Positions 17,444-29,046 are shown, counted from the stretch's first letter. The stretch is 64,000 nucleotides of DNA from Pseudolactococcus piscium (GCF_002441695.1 NZ_JXJW01000010.1:27600-91599); one strand, 5' to 3'. Notes: generated from the sequence alone by a model not told the origin. Translations and numbers: made by a program.

Positions 17444-17758
17444 CTATCCCTGAATTACTTGATAGAGGGTAATAATTTCTTTGGCCAAATCGACGAAAGC
17501 GATGCCTGTCATCAAATGATCCTGGGCATGTACCATATAAATAGAGACATCAACTGCTTCCCCATTTGCTGCTTTAGTTAACAGCTCTGTCTGACCGTGA
17601 TGCGCTTTGACGATAGCCTCATTTGCTGCTTGAATAGCAGTATCAGCTTTTGTAAAATCACCTACTTTAGCGGCTTGAATCGCTTCAATCGCTGAAGACT
17701 TTGCCTCTCCACCATACATAATCAGTGGCATAATGACAGCCATCTGTTCGTCGTTCAT
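17444..17758 (-). CDS. PTS lactose/cellobiose-family EIIA component
   Basis: 104 residues, helical EIIA of the Lac family. It takes phosphate from HPr on the histidine in the VHAQDHLMT motif near residue 77-81 and passes it to EIIB. Third gene of the EIIC - phospho-beta-glucosidase - EIIA unit, 13 bases after the glucosidase gene. No EIIB gene is in this operon, so EIIB must be encoded elsewhere. Confidence 0.9.
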   Translation of the reverse strand: MNDEQMAVIMPLIMYGGEAKSSAIEAIQAAKVGDFTKADTAIQAANEAIVKAHHGQTELLTKAANGEAVDVSIYMVHAQDHLMTGIAFVDLAKEIITLYQVIQG

Positions 17759-17770
17759 CGTGTTCCCTCC

Positions 17771-19207
<1,437 letters not shown>

Positions 19208-19249
19208 CTAAATGATGCTCATTTTCTTTAAAATTGACTATCGAGATAC

Positions 19250-20554
19250 TTAATTATTTGCTGCTGCATTTTCTTGCTCTTGTTTAACAGTAATTTGATC
19301 CATTTTTTTAGCAAATGGTAAGTAAATGAAGAAAGTCATCACCAGACAAACTGTTTGTAAAACTGCTGCTTGCCAACCGTTTACTAAAAATCCAGAAATA
19401 ATTGGTGGTGTTGTCCATGGGACAACCACGCCACCAAACATCGGTACCAATCCGATATAAATCGCAAAATATGTCAATAATCCTGATGCGACTGGTGCAA
19501 CTACAAATGGCAAGAACATGATTGGATTCATTACAATCGGCGCAGCAAATATCACTGGTTCATTAATATTGAAAAGACTAGGGACAATTGATAATTTGCC
19601 AAGCTCTTTATATTGACTTGATTTTGCTAACGTGACCATGAACAAGACCAAGCCTATTGTCATACCTGCTCCAGTTACAGTCATATACTGATCAAGAAAT
19701 TGTTGCGTTACAATCTTACCACCATTTGCAAGCGTCAAAGCTTTACCAGAATCTAGAATCACTTTATTATCAACTGAATTAGCTGTTAATAATGGTCCCA
19801 TAATACCACCAACAATCGTTGAGCCATGAATGCCTAGGAACCAAAACAGGGGAATGAGTAGCCCCATGATAATTACCCCTGGTAGAGAAGAGGTGACACC
19901 TTGTAATGGTGTTTGTAACACTTTATAAATCCAGTCAAAGAATGTCGTTTGAAATTTATCAAAGATGATGTAAACAATTAATGTGATCGAGACAATCGCC
20001 ACACCTGGTATTAAGGCTGTAAATGACCCCGCCACATTGGGTGGTACACCCTCAGGCATTTTGATGCGGATGTCATGTTTAATAAACCAAGCATAGGTCG
20101 CACCGACAAATAGACCGACAATAATCCCAACGATCATGCCTTTACCGCCAGTCCACTCTTTATTGATGACATTCTCAATGATGTTACCACTTTTGGTCTC
20201 TGTCATTTCTGAACTCATGAGTAAGATAAAGGATGCCATCGCGATCATCCCTGCTGGTAAACTTTCTTGAATCCCCTGTTCTTTTACGTAACAAATAGCA
20301 ATACCCATTGCCCCAAAAATTGCCATCAAGGCAAATGTGGCACCATATGCTTGATTAAAGTAAGGCGTTAAGCCAGCATTATCTAGGGCAACACTGACGG
20401 CCTTGATTGGAAAATTGGCGAGTAGTAAAAAGATTGAGCCAATAATGGAAAAGGGCATGGTGTAAAGCATCCCATTTCTAAAGCCAACCATGGGCTTAGT
20501 TGAGACAAACCGCATCACCTTTGGTATTAATGTCTCATTGATAAATTCCTTCAT
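19250..20554 (-). CDS. PTS cellobiose-type EIIC permease
   Basis: 434 residues, ten or so membrane helices. EIIC Lac/Cel motifs are visible: IPLFWFLGIHGSTIVGGIM, NINEPVIFAAPIVMNPIMFLPF, and the VVVPWTTPPIISGF motif. First gene of the operon, behind a promoter with a cre site. It transports and phosphorylates a beta-glucoside together with EIIA (17444) and an EIIB not found here. Confidence 0.93.
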   Translation of the reverse strand: MKEFINETLIPKVMRFVSTKPMVGFRNGMLYTMPFSIIGSIFLLLANFPIKAVSVALDNAGLTPYFNQAYGATFALMAIFGAMGIAICYVKEQGIQESLPAGMIAMASFILLMSSEMTETKSGNIIENVINKEWTGGKGMIVGIIVGLFVGATYAWFIKHDIRIKMPEGVPPNVAGSFTALIPGVAIVSITLIVYIIFDKFQTTFFDWIYKVLQTPLQGVTSSLPGVIIMGLLIPLFWFLGIHGSTIVGGIMGPLLTANSVDNKVILDSGKALTLANGGKIVTQQFLDQYMTVTGAGMTIGLVLFMVTLAKSSQYKELGKLSIVPSLFNINEPVIFAAPIVMNPIMFLPFVVAPVASGLLTYFAIYIGLVPMFGGVVVPWTTPPIISGFLVNGWQAAVLQTVCLVMTFFIYLPFAKKMDQITVKQEQENAAANN

Positions 20555-20592
20555 GATAGATACTCCTCTTAAATTAATTAACGATAGCTAGA

Positions 20593-20621
20593 TGGTAAGC
20601 GCTTACTTGATTATCAGTATA
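20593..20621 (-). promoter_or_regulatory. cre site and -10 of the PTS operon
   Basis: Minus strand TATACT (20621-20616) is followed by the palindrome GTAAGCGCTTAC (20606-20595), a cre-type CcpA site placed over the start point, which should block initiation when preferred sugars are present. Confidence 0.7.
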
Positions 20622-20685
20622 ACTTATCTTCTAGAAATAATAAATAGGATTTGTCCATCTTGAAACGCGTTACACTGATTGAAAC

Positions 20686-20724
20686 AAAAAAAGTTAAGCT
20701 ACTCAAATTGAGCTTAACTTTTTT
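20686..20724 (-). terminator. Terminator of the RpiR-family regulator gene
   Basis: 14-bp perfect inverted repeat (AAAAAAGTTAAGCT with AGCTTAACTTTTTT); the stop codon at 20703 lies inside the hairpin. Separates the regulator from the PTS operon. Confidence 0.9.
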
Positions 20725-21464
20725 GATTGATCGACGTTTTCCGTCTTAACATGATGTGCCATTACTTCCAGTAAGGCAAGGACTGGTAGTTGTGTTGTTA
20801 ATTTAATTTCTCTTGCATAGGCAAACTCATCTATCATATAGTAGGAGAAGTTAAAATCCGACATTTTTGAAATCGTCGATGCATCGTCATTCGTTATCGA
20901 TATGATCTTCGCCCCATTCTTTTTAAAACGATCTAGCTGTTCGATCACTTCGCTCGTTTCACCTGAAACTGATAGGACAATCATGCAAGACTGTTGATAA
21001 CTATCCCTAGGAATTGGTAAATACGGGTCTGTAATGACGAAGGATTGGATCCCCACGTTATTAAAATATCTATACCCATATGCTGCTAATGCGCCACTAG
21101 TCCCTATCCCCATAAAGGTCGTATAGTGACTAGCTTCAATCAGTTGACAAGCCTGTGACAACTTTTCTTGAAATGCATCGCCAGTTAGGCCTTTTAAAAA
21201 AGCATTTAACTGTAAGAAATTGGCATAATAGCTTTCCAAAGAGGTCTCAACCTGATTAGGCTGCAGGATATAGAATTTAAGCTCTGAAAATCCAGTAAAC
21301 CCTAAATGTCGACAGAATCTAACAATCGTTGCCGTTGATACATGGGTCAACTGTGCAAACTCTCTTATAGTCATTTGACTCACTTCAGTCATATGATCTG
21401 TCAAGTAGTTGTAAATTTGAAACTCAGTCTCATTTAGTTTTTTGATTTTCTCGATTTGAAACAC
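20703..21464 (-). CDS. RpiR/MurR-family transcriptional regulator
   Basis: About 253 residues: N-terminal HTH_6 domain (LNETEFQIYNYL ... MTIREFAQLTHVSTATIVRFCRHLGF) and C-terminal SIS sugar-phosphate domain (MGIGTSGALAAYGY, VLSVSGETSEVIEQLDRFKKNGAKIISITN). I place the start at GTG 21464, six bases after GGGG; an ATG at 21470 touches the ribosome site. Divided from the PTS operon only by its terminator, so it is the likely sensor of the beta-glucoside phosphate. Confidence 0.85.
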   Translation of the reverse strand: MFQIEKIKKLNETEFQIYNYLTDHMTEVSQMTIREFAQLTHVSTATIVRFCRHLGFTGFSELKFYILQPNQVETSLESYYANFLQLNAFLKGLTGDAFQEKLSQACQLIEASHYTTFMGIGTSGALAAYGYRYFNNVGIQSFVITDPYLPIPRDSYQQSCMIVLSVSGETSEVIEQLDRFKKNGAKIISITNDDASTISKMSDFNFSYYMIDEFAYAREIKLTTQLPVLALLEVMAHHVKTENVDQSKKLSSI

Positions 21465-21523
21465 AAACATCCCCTTTTTTCCCGAGGCTAGCTTGCTATC
21501 GAGTATCAATTTTTAAGCTAACA

Positions 21524-22573
21524 TTAACTTTGTAATTTACTTTCACGACTGTCAAATGCTGCCACTGCTAGCGCAACTAATTTCTCAATCAAATCACCAT
21601 AAGTTAAGCCCATATTTTCCCATAAAAGGGGGTACATTGAAAACTGAGTGAAGCCTGGTATGGCATTAATCTCATTCAAATAGAGTTGATTGTCAGGTGT
21701 CATGAAAAAGTCACAGCGCGATAGGCCTGTCCCAGCAACTGCACGATAGGCGATCTCCGCAAACTCCCGCATTTTTGCTATCGTTTCGTCAGGAATTTCT
21801 GCAGGAATGGCCATGGTAATTTGATTATCGATATACTTGGACTGATAGTCATAAAAGGCGACGTCTTTAACCACCTCACCTGGCAATGTCGACGACACAT
21901 CTGAATTGCCAAGTATGGCCACTTCGATTTCACGCGCGTTAACCCCCTGCTCGATCAGAATCCGATTATCAAATTTGATGGCTTCATCGATTGCGCTCGG
22001 TAAGTCTGCCGCTGTTTCAACTTTTGAAATGCCGACAGATGACCCCATGTTAGCTGGTTTAACAAAGACAGGATAATTTAGCTTATCATTAACTTCTGCT
22101 ATCTTCTGCTCTATCTCAGATAAATCAGTCAGTGCCACATAAGGTACCTGTGGGACATGAACGGACTCAAAAACGTGTTTGGCCATGATCTTATCCATGG
22201 TCACGCTAGCTGATGTGATACTAGGACCCACATAAGGCATCCTAAGAATTTCGAGGAAGCCTTGAATAGACCCATCTTCGCCCATCGGCCCATGAAGGAT
22301 TGGGAATACAACGGCATCTTTTTCATAAATACTAGCCGGTGACACAAAATCAGATGCACCACTTGTCGCATTCGTCATTAACTTGGTCCCAACTTGGGGT
22401 GTCTCAGTAAAAGACTGTGTTTTGATGAAGTCACCTGCTTGTGTGATAAAAAAAGTATGCACTACAAATTTAGCATAATTTATAGCAAAAATAACACTCT
22501 CAGCTGATAGTACGGATACCTCTCGTTCAGCACTACGCCCACCATATAGTAAAATCAAAACTTGTTTTGTCAT
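21524..22573 (-). CDS. ddl: D-alanine--D-alanine ligase
   Basis: Makes D-Ala-D-Ala for MurF. 349 residues. N-terminal [23 protein letters not shown]-grasp region [16 protein letters not shown] and [14 protein letters not shown], and metal-binding C-terminus [31 protein letters not shown]. An ordinary D-Ala ligase by these motifs (the Y/F substrate-specificity residue was not assigned). Strong ribosome site AAGGAGATAAG and its own promoter. Confidence 0.96.
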   Translation of the reverse strand: MTKQVLILLYGGRSAEREVSVLSAESVIFAINYAKFVVHTFFITQAGDFIKTQSFTETPQVGTKLMTNATSGASDFVSPASIYEKDAVVFPILHGPMGEDGSIQGFLEILRMPYVGPSITSASVTMDKIMAKHVFESVHVPQVPYVALTDLSEIEQKIAEVNDKLNYPVFVKPANMGSSVGISKVETAADLPSAIDEAIKFDNRILIEQGVNAREIEVAILGNSDVSSTLPGEVVKDVAFYDYQSKYIDNQITMAIPAEIPDETIAKMREFAEIAYRAVAGTGLSRCDFFMTPDNQLYLNEINAIPGFTQFSMYPLLWENMGLTYGDLIEKLVALAVAAFDSRESKLQS

Positions 22574-22604
22574 CTTATCTCCTTGAAATCATATCGTCTT
22601 TCTT

Positions 22605-22613
22605 ATTATATCA
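22605..22613 (-). promoter_or_regulatory. Extended -10 promoter of ddl
   Basis: Minus strand TGATATAAT: perfect TATAAT with TG extension, about 32 bp before the start codon. A 7-bp inverted repeat (GCGTAAA at 22698, TTTACGC at 22715) lies about 90 bp upstream. Confidence 0.6.
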
Positions 22614-22723
22614 TAAAACAATCGTGCTATCTTTTACGCCCTACAGATAATCATTACTTTCTACGCCATGATAAACCTTGTTAAGTAGGGATCATCAGCG
22701 TAAATCAAATAAGGTTTACGCTA

Positions 22724-22758
22724 TAAAAAAAGTGGTGAGCCCGCTTAGTGGGCTTACC
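22724..22758 (-). terminator. Terminator of recR
   Basis: GGT-AGCCC pairs with GGGCT-ACC (9-bp arms with one mismatch) followed on the minus strand by seven Ts. Confidence 0.9.
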
Positions 22759-22804
22759 AACTCTCTTGTTTTTCCAGTTATTCAGTGAGACTTGCCTAAA
22801 CAGC

Positions 22805-23404
22805 TTATATTTCCTGACGATTTTCAACTGCCTTGCTTAGCGTCACCTCATCAGCATACTCGATATCACTCCCAACAGCTAACCCTCTTGCCAAGCGTGT
22901 CACTTTAATCCCTGCAGGCTTGATCATCCGAGCCAAATACATGGCCGTAGCCTCACCATCACTAGTTGCATTTGTCGCGATAATAATCTCTGCTACCTCA
23001 CTATCCATTAGCCTTGTAATCAAAGTTTTGACGTTAATATCATCTGGACTCACACCATTCATGGGGCTAATCGTGCCATGTAAGACATGATATAGACCAG
23101 TATATTCCCTAATTCTTTCCATAGCAAGGACGTCTTTTGATTCCTCTACTACAAAAATAGTCGTCTTATCTCTTGCATCATCCGTACAGATATTACAAGG
23201 ATCCGCATCCGTCAGATTACCGCAGATACTACAAAAATGAAGATCTCGCTTCGCTGACAAGAGATTTGCCGCGAAGGCATTTACGTCATCATCTGACATC
23301 CCTATGGTATAAAATGCCAGTCTAGTCGCTGTTTTTTGACCAATACCTGGCAGTTTTGCATAAGACTCGATGAGCTTAGCAATTGGTTCTGGATAATAAG
23401 CCAT
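22805..23404 (-). CDS. recR: Recombination protein RecR
   Basis: Works with RecF/RecO in loading RecA. 199 residues from ATG 23404 ([28 protein letters not shown]), which has AGAGG upstream; ATG 23431 has none. Helix-hairpin-helix at the N-terminus, four-cysteine zinc finger [16 protein letters not shown], Toprim domain ([48 protein letters not shown]). Follows pbp2B by 104 bases, as in streptococci. Confidence 0.96.
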   Translation of the reverse strand: MAYYPEPIAKLIESYAKLPGIGQKTATRLAFYTIGMSDDDVNAFAANLLSAKRDLHFCSICGNLTDADPCNICTDDARDKTTIFVVEESKDVLAMERIREYTGLYHVLHGTISPMNGVSPDDINVKTLITRLMDSEVAEIIIATNATSDGEATAMYLARMIKPAGIKVTRLARGLAVGSDIEYADEVTLSKAVENRQEI

Positions 23405-23508
23405 CCTTGTCCTCTTAAATTTCAAACACATCTGCTGAAATTTTTTCTTTCAAAATATTAGTCGCTAAATATTTGCACGCCTTAGTCATACACTAGCTGC
23501 GTTACCTA

Positions 23509-25623
23509 TCATTTGAACCCATACATTGTATTGTACAGGTTAACGATGTCTCTTGTCACATCTTGATTGGCATGGGTAGTTACCCCACCGTCTTTGATGA
23601 TTGTATCTGGAATCATGACACCAATCGCAATTTGTGGCTTATCTGATGGGGCATAGGCAACCACATTATTGACTGATGTATAAACTTGGTTGCCAGCTGC
23701 ATCTAATGTGAAGGTCTCTGATGTCCCTGTCTTAGCATTAATACTCACACTAGCACCATTCATGACATCTTTACCAGTTGCCATGCTACCACCATGGGTT
23801 ACTTGATACATCCCTTGTTGCAGTAATTTAATATTATCCTGAGAGATAGGAATGGTATTGAGCGTTTTTGAGGCAATTGTTTTCTCTAATTTGCCCAATG
23901 GGCCAGCTGTTGTACTCCCATAAATCCCATCGACAAGACGTGGGGTAACGCGTTTGCCATCGTTTGCGATCGTTGCAGCATACTGTGCTAATTGCATCGG
24001 TGTATACGTATCATACTGTCCAAAACTTTCATCCAGATAGTTGGCTGCATCTGCATCTTGTCCAATAAAACCATTTGAGGCCCCTGGTATATCAATACCC
24101 GTTGTCACACCTAGCCCATACTCTCCATAAGTTGTCCGCATTTTCTTAAATGAGTCATCTAGTTTAGAGGTAAATATTGTCATACCTGGTTGATAAGGCT
24201 GACCCATTATATTTAACGCTGTTTGAATCATATAGGTATTAGAAGAATACTCTAGGGCTTGAACAGCGGTAATGGGTGTTACTCGGCCGTTTGTAAACCA
24301 AGACTGTTTGGATGGAGAGCCTAGTATATTAATCGGTTGGTCGTTCAGGACTTGGTTACCAGACAGGACATTGTTTTCCCATCCCGCAGTAATTGTACCC
24401 ATTTTGACCACAGAACCCGGTGGAAAGCCACTTTGAATTGTCCCTAGTGCATCGTCGGTAATTTGACCCGTTTTTTTGTCATGCGCAATCCCTGCCATGG
24501 CGTAAATACCACCTGTTGAGGGATTCATCACCACTGCATAGGCACCTTGAGAAAGTGCACCGTAGCCTTCACGCTGTAAGGCATCAAAATTACGTTTCAA
24601 GATATCTTGTACACCTTGCTGAAATTTTGAATCAAGTGTTAGTTTGAGATTACTACCTGCCTCACCCTTTACAAGCGTCTCCTCTTTCTTAACATTCCCT
24701 TGTTTATCTACTATGACGCGCTTAACAGCATTCGTTCCATGTAAGGCATCTTCATAGCCTTTTTCCAGATAAGAGGTCCCTACACGATCGTTACGTGAGT
24801 AACCTTTTTTAAGGTAAGCCGCTAAATCTTCAGCTGGAATCCCTGTCTTTTCACTTGTCACCGTACCTAAAATACTGGTCAGCGTTGAGTCATGGTATTC
24901 TCTTTCCCAAGTGCTACCGACTGAGATGCCTTTAAAGTAACGTTCATTTTCAGCAATTTTGGCTTGCTGTTCAGCTGTAAAATCACCTGATGCGATGATC
25001 GTCGTCGCAAAATTAGATGTCGCATTCATTTTTTTATAGAGCATGGCAGCAATCTGGGTATTCAAATCAAATGTACTCTCTGCTTGTGTCACTTTTTTTA
25101 CATATTTTGCATAAAGTTTGCCTTCATCTAATCTCTCGCCAGTTTTCTTGTCGATAAGCTCTTTATCAGGGACACGACTTTGTACTTTAGCAAAGTTCTC
25201 TGGATCCGCTAGGAAGAAATCAATCCGATCACGCTCAGTTAAGCTGTCTGTTGAGACAGACTCTGGAATCACACTGACTAACTTGATGGCAACCTGGCGC
25301 ATCGTTTCTGCCGACATCATATTTGTACGTGTAAAGTTTATCGTCTGAACTGACTTGTTGCTGACCATGGGGCTGCCAGTCGCATCAAAGATTTGTCCTC
25401 TTGCTGTCCCTTCTGTCACAGTCGACATAGAACCCGACGTCGCAAGTTTCTTATCATAAAAGCCTTTATCTGCGATTTGCATCTGATAAAGTCTACCAAT
25501 TAATACTAAAAATAGGGCAAAAATGATAAAGAACAGGACATTTATACGCTTCAATATAGCTTTTGATGGATTCTCTAACACTTGGGGAGTTTTATTATTT
25601 TTTAACTTTTTTTTCGATTTCAT
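23509..25623 (-). CDS. pbp2B: Penicillin-binding protein 2B, class B transpeptidase
   Basis: Membrane-anchored transpeptidase for cell-wall elongation. About 704 residues: cytoplasmic basic tail, one membrane helix (ILKRINVLFFIIFALFLVLIGRLY), dimerization domain, then the transpeptidase with SxxK (GSVVKMG), SxN (EYSSNTYM), and KTG (INAKTGTSE) boxes intact. The frame extends to ATG 25632, but that codon lies inside a perfect TATAAT. ATG 25623 falls at the expected start of transcription and has no ribosome site. Upstream of recR on the same strand. Confidence 0.93.
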   Translation of the reverse strand: MKSKKKLKNNKTPQVLENPSKAILKRINVLFFIIFALFLVLIGRLYQMQIADKGFYDKKLATSGSMSTVTEGTARGQIFDATGSPMVSNKSVQTINFTRTNMMSAETMRQVAIKLVSVIPESVSTDSLTERDRIDFFLADPENFAKVQSRVPDKELIDKKTGERLDEGKLYAKYVKKVTQAESTFDLNTQIAAMLYKKMNATSNFATTIIASGDFTAEQQAKIAENERYFKGISVGSTWEREYHDSTLTSILGTVTSEKTGIPAEDLAAYLKKGYSRNDRVGTSYLEKGYEDALHGTNAVKRVIVDKQGNVKKEETLVKGEAGSNLKLTLDSKFQQGVQDILKRNFDALQREGYGALSQGAYAVVMNPSTGGIYAMAGIAHDKKTGQITDDALGTIQSGFPPGSVVKMGTITAGWENNVLSGNQVLNDQPINILGSPSKQSWFTNGRVTPITAVQALEYSSNTYMIQTALNIMGQPYQPGMTIFTSKLDDSFKKMRTTYGEYGLGVTTGIDIPGASNGFIGQDADAANYLDESFGQYDTYTPMQLAQYAATIANDGKRVTPRLVDGIYGSTTAGPLGKLEKTIASKTLNTIPISQDNIKLLQQGMYQVTHGGSMATGKDVMNGASVSINAKTGTSETFTLDAAGNQVYTSVNNVVAYAPSDKPQIAIGVMIPDTIIKDGGVTTHANQDVTRDIVNLYNTMYGFK

Positions 25624-25630
25624 TAGTACC

Positions 25631-25636
25631 ATTATA
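25631..25636 (-). promoter_or_regulatory. TATAAT -10 at the edge of pbp2B
   Basis: Minus strand TATAAT, eight bases before ATG 25623. No good -35 hexamer (a T run is at that distance). If used, the mRNA would start at or within one base of the start codon. Confidence 0.45.
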
Positions 25637-25838
25637 CGATAATTTATAGTAAAAAAAAACTGCTAATCTCGATAAGCCGATCTTTTTCAAAAGCAGATGA
25701 GTAGTTGTTTATTTTTTTTATTGACAATAAATCCTGTAGAAAAGCTCTTGTTTCCTATATTCAGTCAGACATACTCTAATTTTTTTTCATAAAACATGAT
25801 ATAATATGAACATATTTATTAAACAATTGGAGCATATT

Positions 25839-26741
25839 ATGAGTAAAAAAAGAAGACAGCCGGATCGTAAGAAAAAGCATCCTGTGTTAAAAGTGATTTT
25901 AATTCTAGTTGCATTACTTATCATTGCTATTTCAGCAATCGCCTATACACTCTATAAAAATGTTGACACAACATTTTCAAATTCATACACGCGTTTTCCA
26001 AAAACAACGCAGGTTGATTTTAAAAATGCACAACCGTTTACAACACTCATCATTGAAACGGGGACAAATAATTCAAAAAACATCGCTTATGCTGCTGTTT
26101 TAGCTTCTACAAATAAAGCAACAAAGCAAACGACTTTTATGAATTTCCCAGTTTTTGCAACATTGCCTAATACAAAGACGATCAACGATATCTATAGTAG
26201 CGAAGGTACTGTTGGTATTATCCAATCGATCAAAGACTTGATGCATGTTTCAGTTAATAAAGTCATTCAAATTGATATTGATAAAATTGGCTCGCTAATA
26301 GAAGCAACAGGTGGCGTATCGATGCAAAATCCCAGAGCCTTCAATGCAGAAGGCTATCAATTCAAGCAAGGCACGATCAGTTTAAAGACCGCTGACCAAG
26401 TCCAAGCTTATCTGACACAACTTGGCGATAACGATCTTGATGCATCGATTACACGTATCCAAAATGTCTCGATGGCACTTTACGGCAACGTTCAAAATGG
26501 GTTACGTAACACAAAAATCGAAAATATCAATTACTATCGTAACATTCTCCATGCTTTTACAAATATGTCCAAAACAAATGTGACTCTTGACGATGCAAAA
26601 ACGATTGGCCTGAAATATAATCAAGCACTCATGCATACAAGCAAGCTAAATCTCCATACAACAGATGTAGCTGGTAAAGAAGGTGTATCTCAGGCTGAAC
26701 TAGATACTGTTAAATCACTTTTTGAGAAATCATTAAAATAA
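25839..26741 (+). CDS. LCP (LytR-CpsA-Psr)-family protein lacking catalytic residues
   Basis: 300 residues, signal-anchor helix at about residues 18-40, then an LCP fold outside the membrane. Normal LCP enzymes transfer glycopolymers onto peptidoglycan and carry conserved Asp/Arg residues in D-T-R-S-D and PRD motifs. Here the matching segments read TLIIETGTNNSKNIAY and FMNFPVF, so these residues are missing; the later G-x-R-x-R region reads YLTQLGDNDLDASITRIQ. Likely a non-catalytic or strongly diverged member. Start ATG 25839 has TTGGAG upstream; TATAAT lies at about 25800. Located between pbp2B and the exopolysaccharide locus. Confidence 0.7.
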   Translation: MSKKRRQPDRKKKHPVLKVILILVALLIIAISAIAYTLYKNVDTTFSNSYTRFPKTTQVDFKNAQPFTTLIIETGTNNSKNIAYAAVLASTNKATKQTTFMNFPVFATLPNTKTINDIYSSEGTVGIIQSIKDLMHVSVNKVIQIDIDKIGSLIEATGGVSMQNPRAFNAEGYQFKQGTISLKTADQVQAYLTQLGDNDLDASITRIQNVSMALYGNVQNGLRNTKIENINYYRNILHAFTNMSKTNVTLDDAKTIGLKYNQALMHTSKLNLHTTDVAGKEGVSQAELDTVKSLFEKSLK

Positions 26742-26943
26742 GGGCTCAAAAAACTTATCATGCTAAGTAAGCAGTAAACAGGTCCAGTTTTTAAGTTAAG
26801 CAAGGCTGTAAGCACAGTCATAAATCGATAAAATGTGTTGTGTACTCATCCATTTTAGTTGATTCATGGCTTTTTTTGCTGTAAAAAAACGATGATGGAA
26901 TTGCTTCCCCACCGTAGACCATAGTACCATTTTGCTTGATTAC
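26742..26943. other. Convergent intergenic region, nothing clear
   Basis: 202 bases between the plus-strand LCP-like gene and the minus-strand glycosidase-like gene. Some A and T runs, but I see no strong terminator stem, ORF or RNA. Confidence 0.4.
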
Positions 26944-27858
26944 TTACTTCATCACAATGTAGTCTGGCACTGCACGATCATCCTGACTTGCAATAATTGT
27001 TTGACCATTTACTGCAAGTTGGCTTGACCCACCACTATCCAGCAACAACATATTTTGGAGATTCAATTTTGATACCGTATTCATAATATTATCGTAACCT
27101 GCACCTGTATCACTCATGATCGCATAGAGATTATTATCTTTATCATTCGCAATAAAAATATGAATTTTCCAGTCTACTGAACCATCATTCGGTTGCACTT
27201 TGCCATCTCGAATCATCGCTCCCCCGAAATCATAGGCTTGTTGCCCACCATTTTTAATAATGGTAGCAGCAGACGTCCTTGAATCATATATCTGACATGA
27301 GCCATCTTTATTGATCACAAAAGCATACTGAATGGTTGTACCTGCGCTCCAATCCTGGATCAACTTGCCATTATTAATTTGGAAGCCTAGAACCTGACCT
27401 GTTTGCATGTTAAATGCTGAGGCATTCATAATTAAGGCATTTGGATATTTAGCGATAACTTCAGCCATCTTCATCCGTTGATCAGTAAGATTGGTCACTG
27501 TTTTGAGGACTTGAGGATTATTGATCCGATAAATCGTGATCTTATTTGCTGACATGTCTGTAAATTTATCTAATTTTACCTTTGATGGCACTTTGACCCA
27601 TGCTGCATCTTCGGCATCATCTACCACTTCCATGCTGCCAGCCGCTGCTGGTGCCCCCTTTTGCTCGATATAGCCATTTGAAGCTGACGTTTTACTAGGC
27701 TGATCAGCGCTACTTATCCTTGGTTTATCAGCAGACGAAAACTTCCCTTTAAGGACATATGCACCTGCACCAATAGCTATTAAAATAATGATTATTGCCA
27801 GGTAAACTGGCCAACTCTTCTTCTTTTTCTTTCTTGTGCGTTCCAACTTAACCTCCAC
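26944..27858 (-). CDS. Phosphodiester glycosidase-family (NAGPA-like) membrane-anchored exopolysaccharide protein
   Basis: 304 residues: cytoplasmic Lys/Arg-rich start, one membrane helix (about residues 16-38), Ser-rich linker, extracellular domain. The domain shows NASAFNM, the IYDSRTSA stretch, QAYDFGGAMIRDG and the terminal LLLDSGGSSQLAVNG with DDRAVPDYI, typical of the phosphodiester glycosidase family (PF09992) found in EPS loci of lactic cocci. The exact substrate is unknown. It is the last gene of the EPS region on this strand. Confidence 0.8.
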   Translation of the reverse strand: MEVKLERTRKKKKKSWPVYLAIIIILIAIGAGAYVLKGKFSSADKPRISSADQPSKTSASNGYIEQKGAPAAAGSMEVVDDAEDAAWVKVPSKVKLDKFTDMSANKITIYRINNPQVLKTVTNLTDQRMKMAEVIAKYPNALIMNASAFNMQTGQVLGFQINNGKLIQDWSAGTTIQYAFVINKDGSCQIYDSRTSAATIIKNGGQQAYDFGGAMIRDGKVQPNDGSVDWKIHIFIANDKDNNLYAIMSDTGAGYDNIMNTVSKLNLQNMLLLDSGGSSQLAVNGQTIIASQDDRAVPDYIVMK

Positions 27859-28248
27859 CTATTCTTTAATCAAGACCAAATATATCTCTCGTATAAACCT
27901 TTGCTTTAACATCTTCTAGTTCTTTGGCATATCGGTAAATGTTTTAAATTCTTTTGATATCAAATTGATATTTCTATTGATTAATCATATTATTTTTAAT
28001 CAATATTTGAAAAAAACTTAGTTATTCACGAGAGTCTTTATAAAAATTTTATTCACACAAAATATGAAACTAAATTTTTTATCTGATCTACTTTACTAAC
28101 TCAATTTGTAAATTTTTGAAAAAATATATATAAACTAATTTTCAATCGACATATTTCCAAGATTAATAGTAACTCAAATCAGTTTCTCTTACTAAATAAT
28201 CCTAATTACTGCCGACTATTAAAAGAATTTTTAGGATTTTATTTTGTA
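27859..28248. other. AT-rich gap, no gene seen
   Basis: About 390 bases, very AT-rich, stop codons in all frames at short intervals. It separates the broken GT2 gene from the glycosidase-like gene and may be what is left of deleted EPS genes. No terminator or RNA motif recognised. Confidence 0.5.
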
Positions 28249-29046
28249 TTATTTATTTTCTAAAGGACCTAATACTTTTCTAATCTTAATTTTTTCCCAA
28301 ATATATTCAATAAATTCCTTAACATTAAAACGATACTTCAGTGAATCTTTTAGGTAATCACTACAATAGTAGCTAGAGGAATAACTTGAAACTCCTAACA
28401 TGCTAAGTAAATGGGCTCCATCTTTGCTGAATGATCACTCTTTGAAATACTATTTTTTTGAATTCTTTAATCAACTAAAACGTCAGAGAGGTAAAAAAAA
28501 TTATACTTATCTGATATTCTCAATGCAAATTCCCAATCTTGGAATCTTGATAGATTTAGTTTAAACTTGTTGTGCTCAAATACTTCTCTTTTAGAAACAA
28601 TCGTCTGAGTACTTATTATATTGACGTATAGTAAATCTTTAATATTAATCCAGCCTTCCTCACGAAAAATGACTACTTTTTTAATTCCTAAGTCAGCTTT
28701 TTCTTCAATCATCTTAATAATTTCAGCTAAAAGCTTGCCTTCTCTCCATAAATCATCACTATCCTGGAATGCAATTATGTCTCCTAAAGACTCTTTAATT
28801 CCAATATTACTTGCGTAATTTGCCCCATAATTTTGATGAAGCTTAATAAGTGTTACTCTGCTATCATCTAATTTTTCTACCTCTTCAATAGATTTATCCT
28901 TTGAACAGTCATCCACAATTACTAATTCGATATTAAATCGTTTTCCATTCTTTTTGATTTAATACACTACGAATTGCTTCTATGATGGTAGTTTCCCTGT
29001 TATATAATGGTATTATTACTGAAACCAAACTATTTTCACTAATCAT
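28249..29046 (-). pseudogene. Family 2 glycosyltransferase, broken at three sites
   Basis: Starts at ATG 29046 with SLVSVIIPLYNRETTIIEAIRSVLNQK, the normal GT2 N-terminus. Around 28955-28965 a one-base shift moves the frame; the rest continues as ELVIVDDCSKDKSIEE..., DSDDLW and LSRFQDWEFALR (28467-28916). An in-frame TAA at 28467 replaces what reads as a glutamine codon (VD-stop-RIQKNS), and a second frameshift near 28427 leads to GAHLLSMLGVSSYS... and ends at LGPLENK-stop at 28249. All pieces are in order, so this was recently a full gene of about 265 codons. Not functional. Confidence 0.85.
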
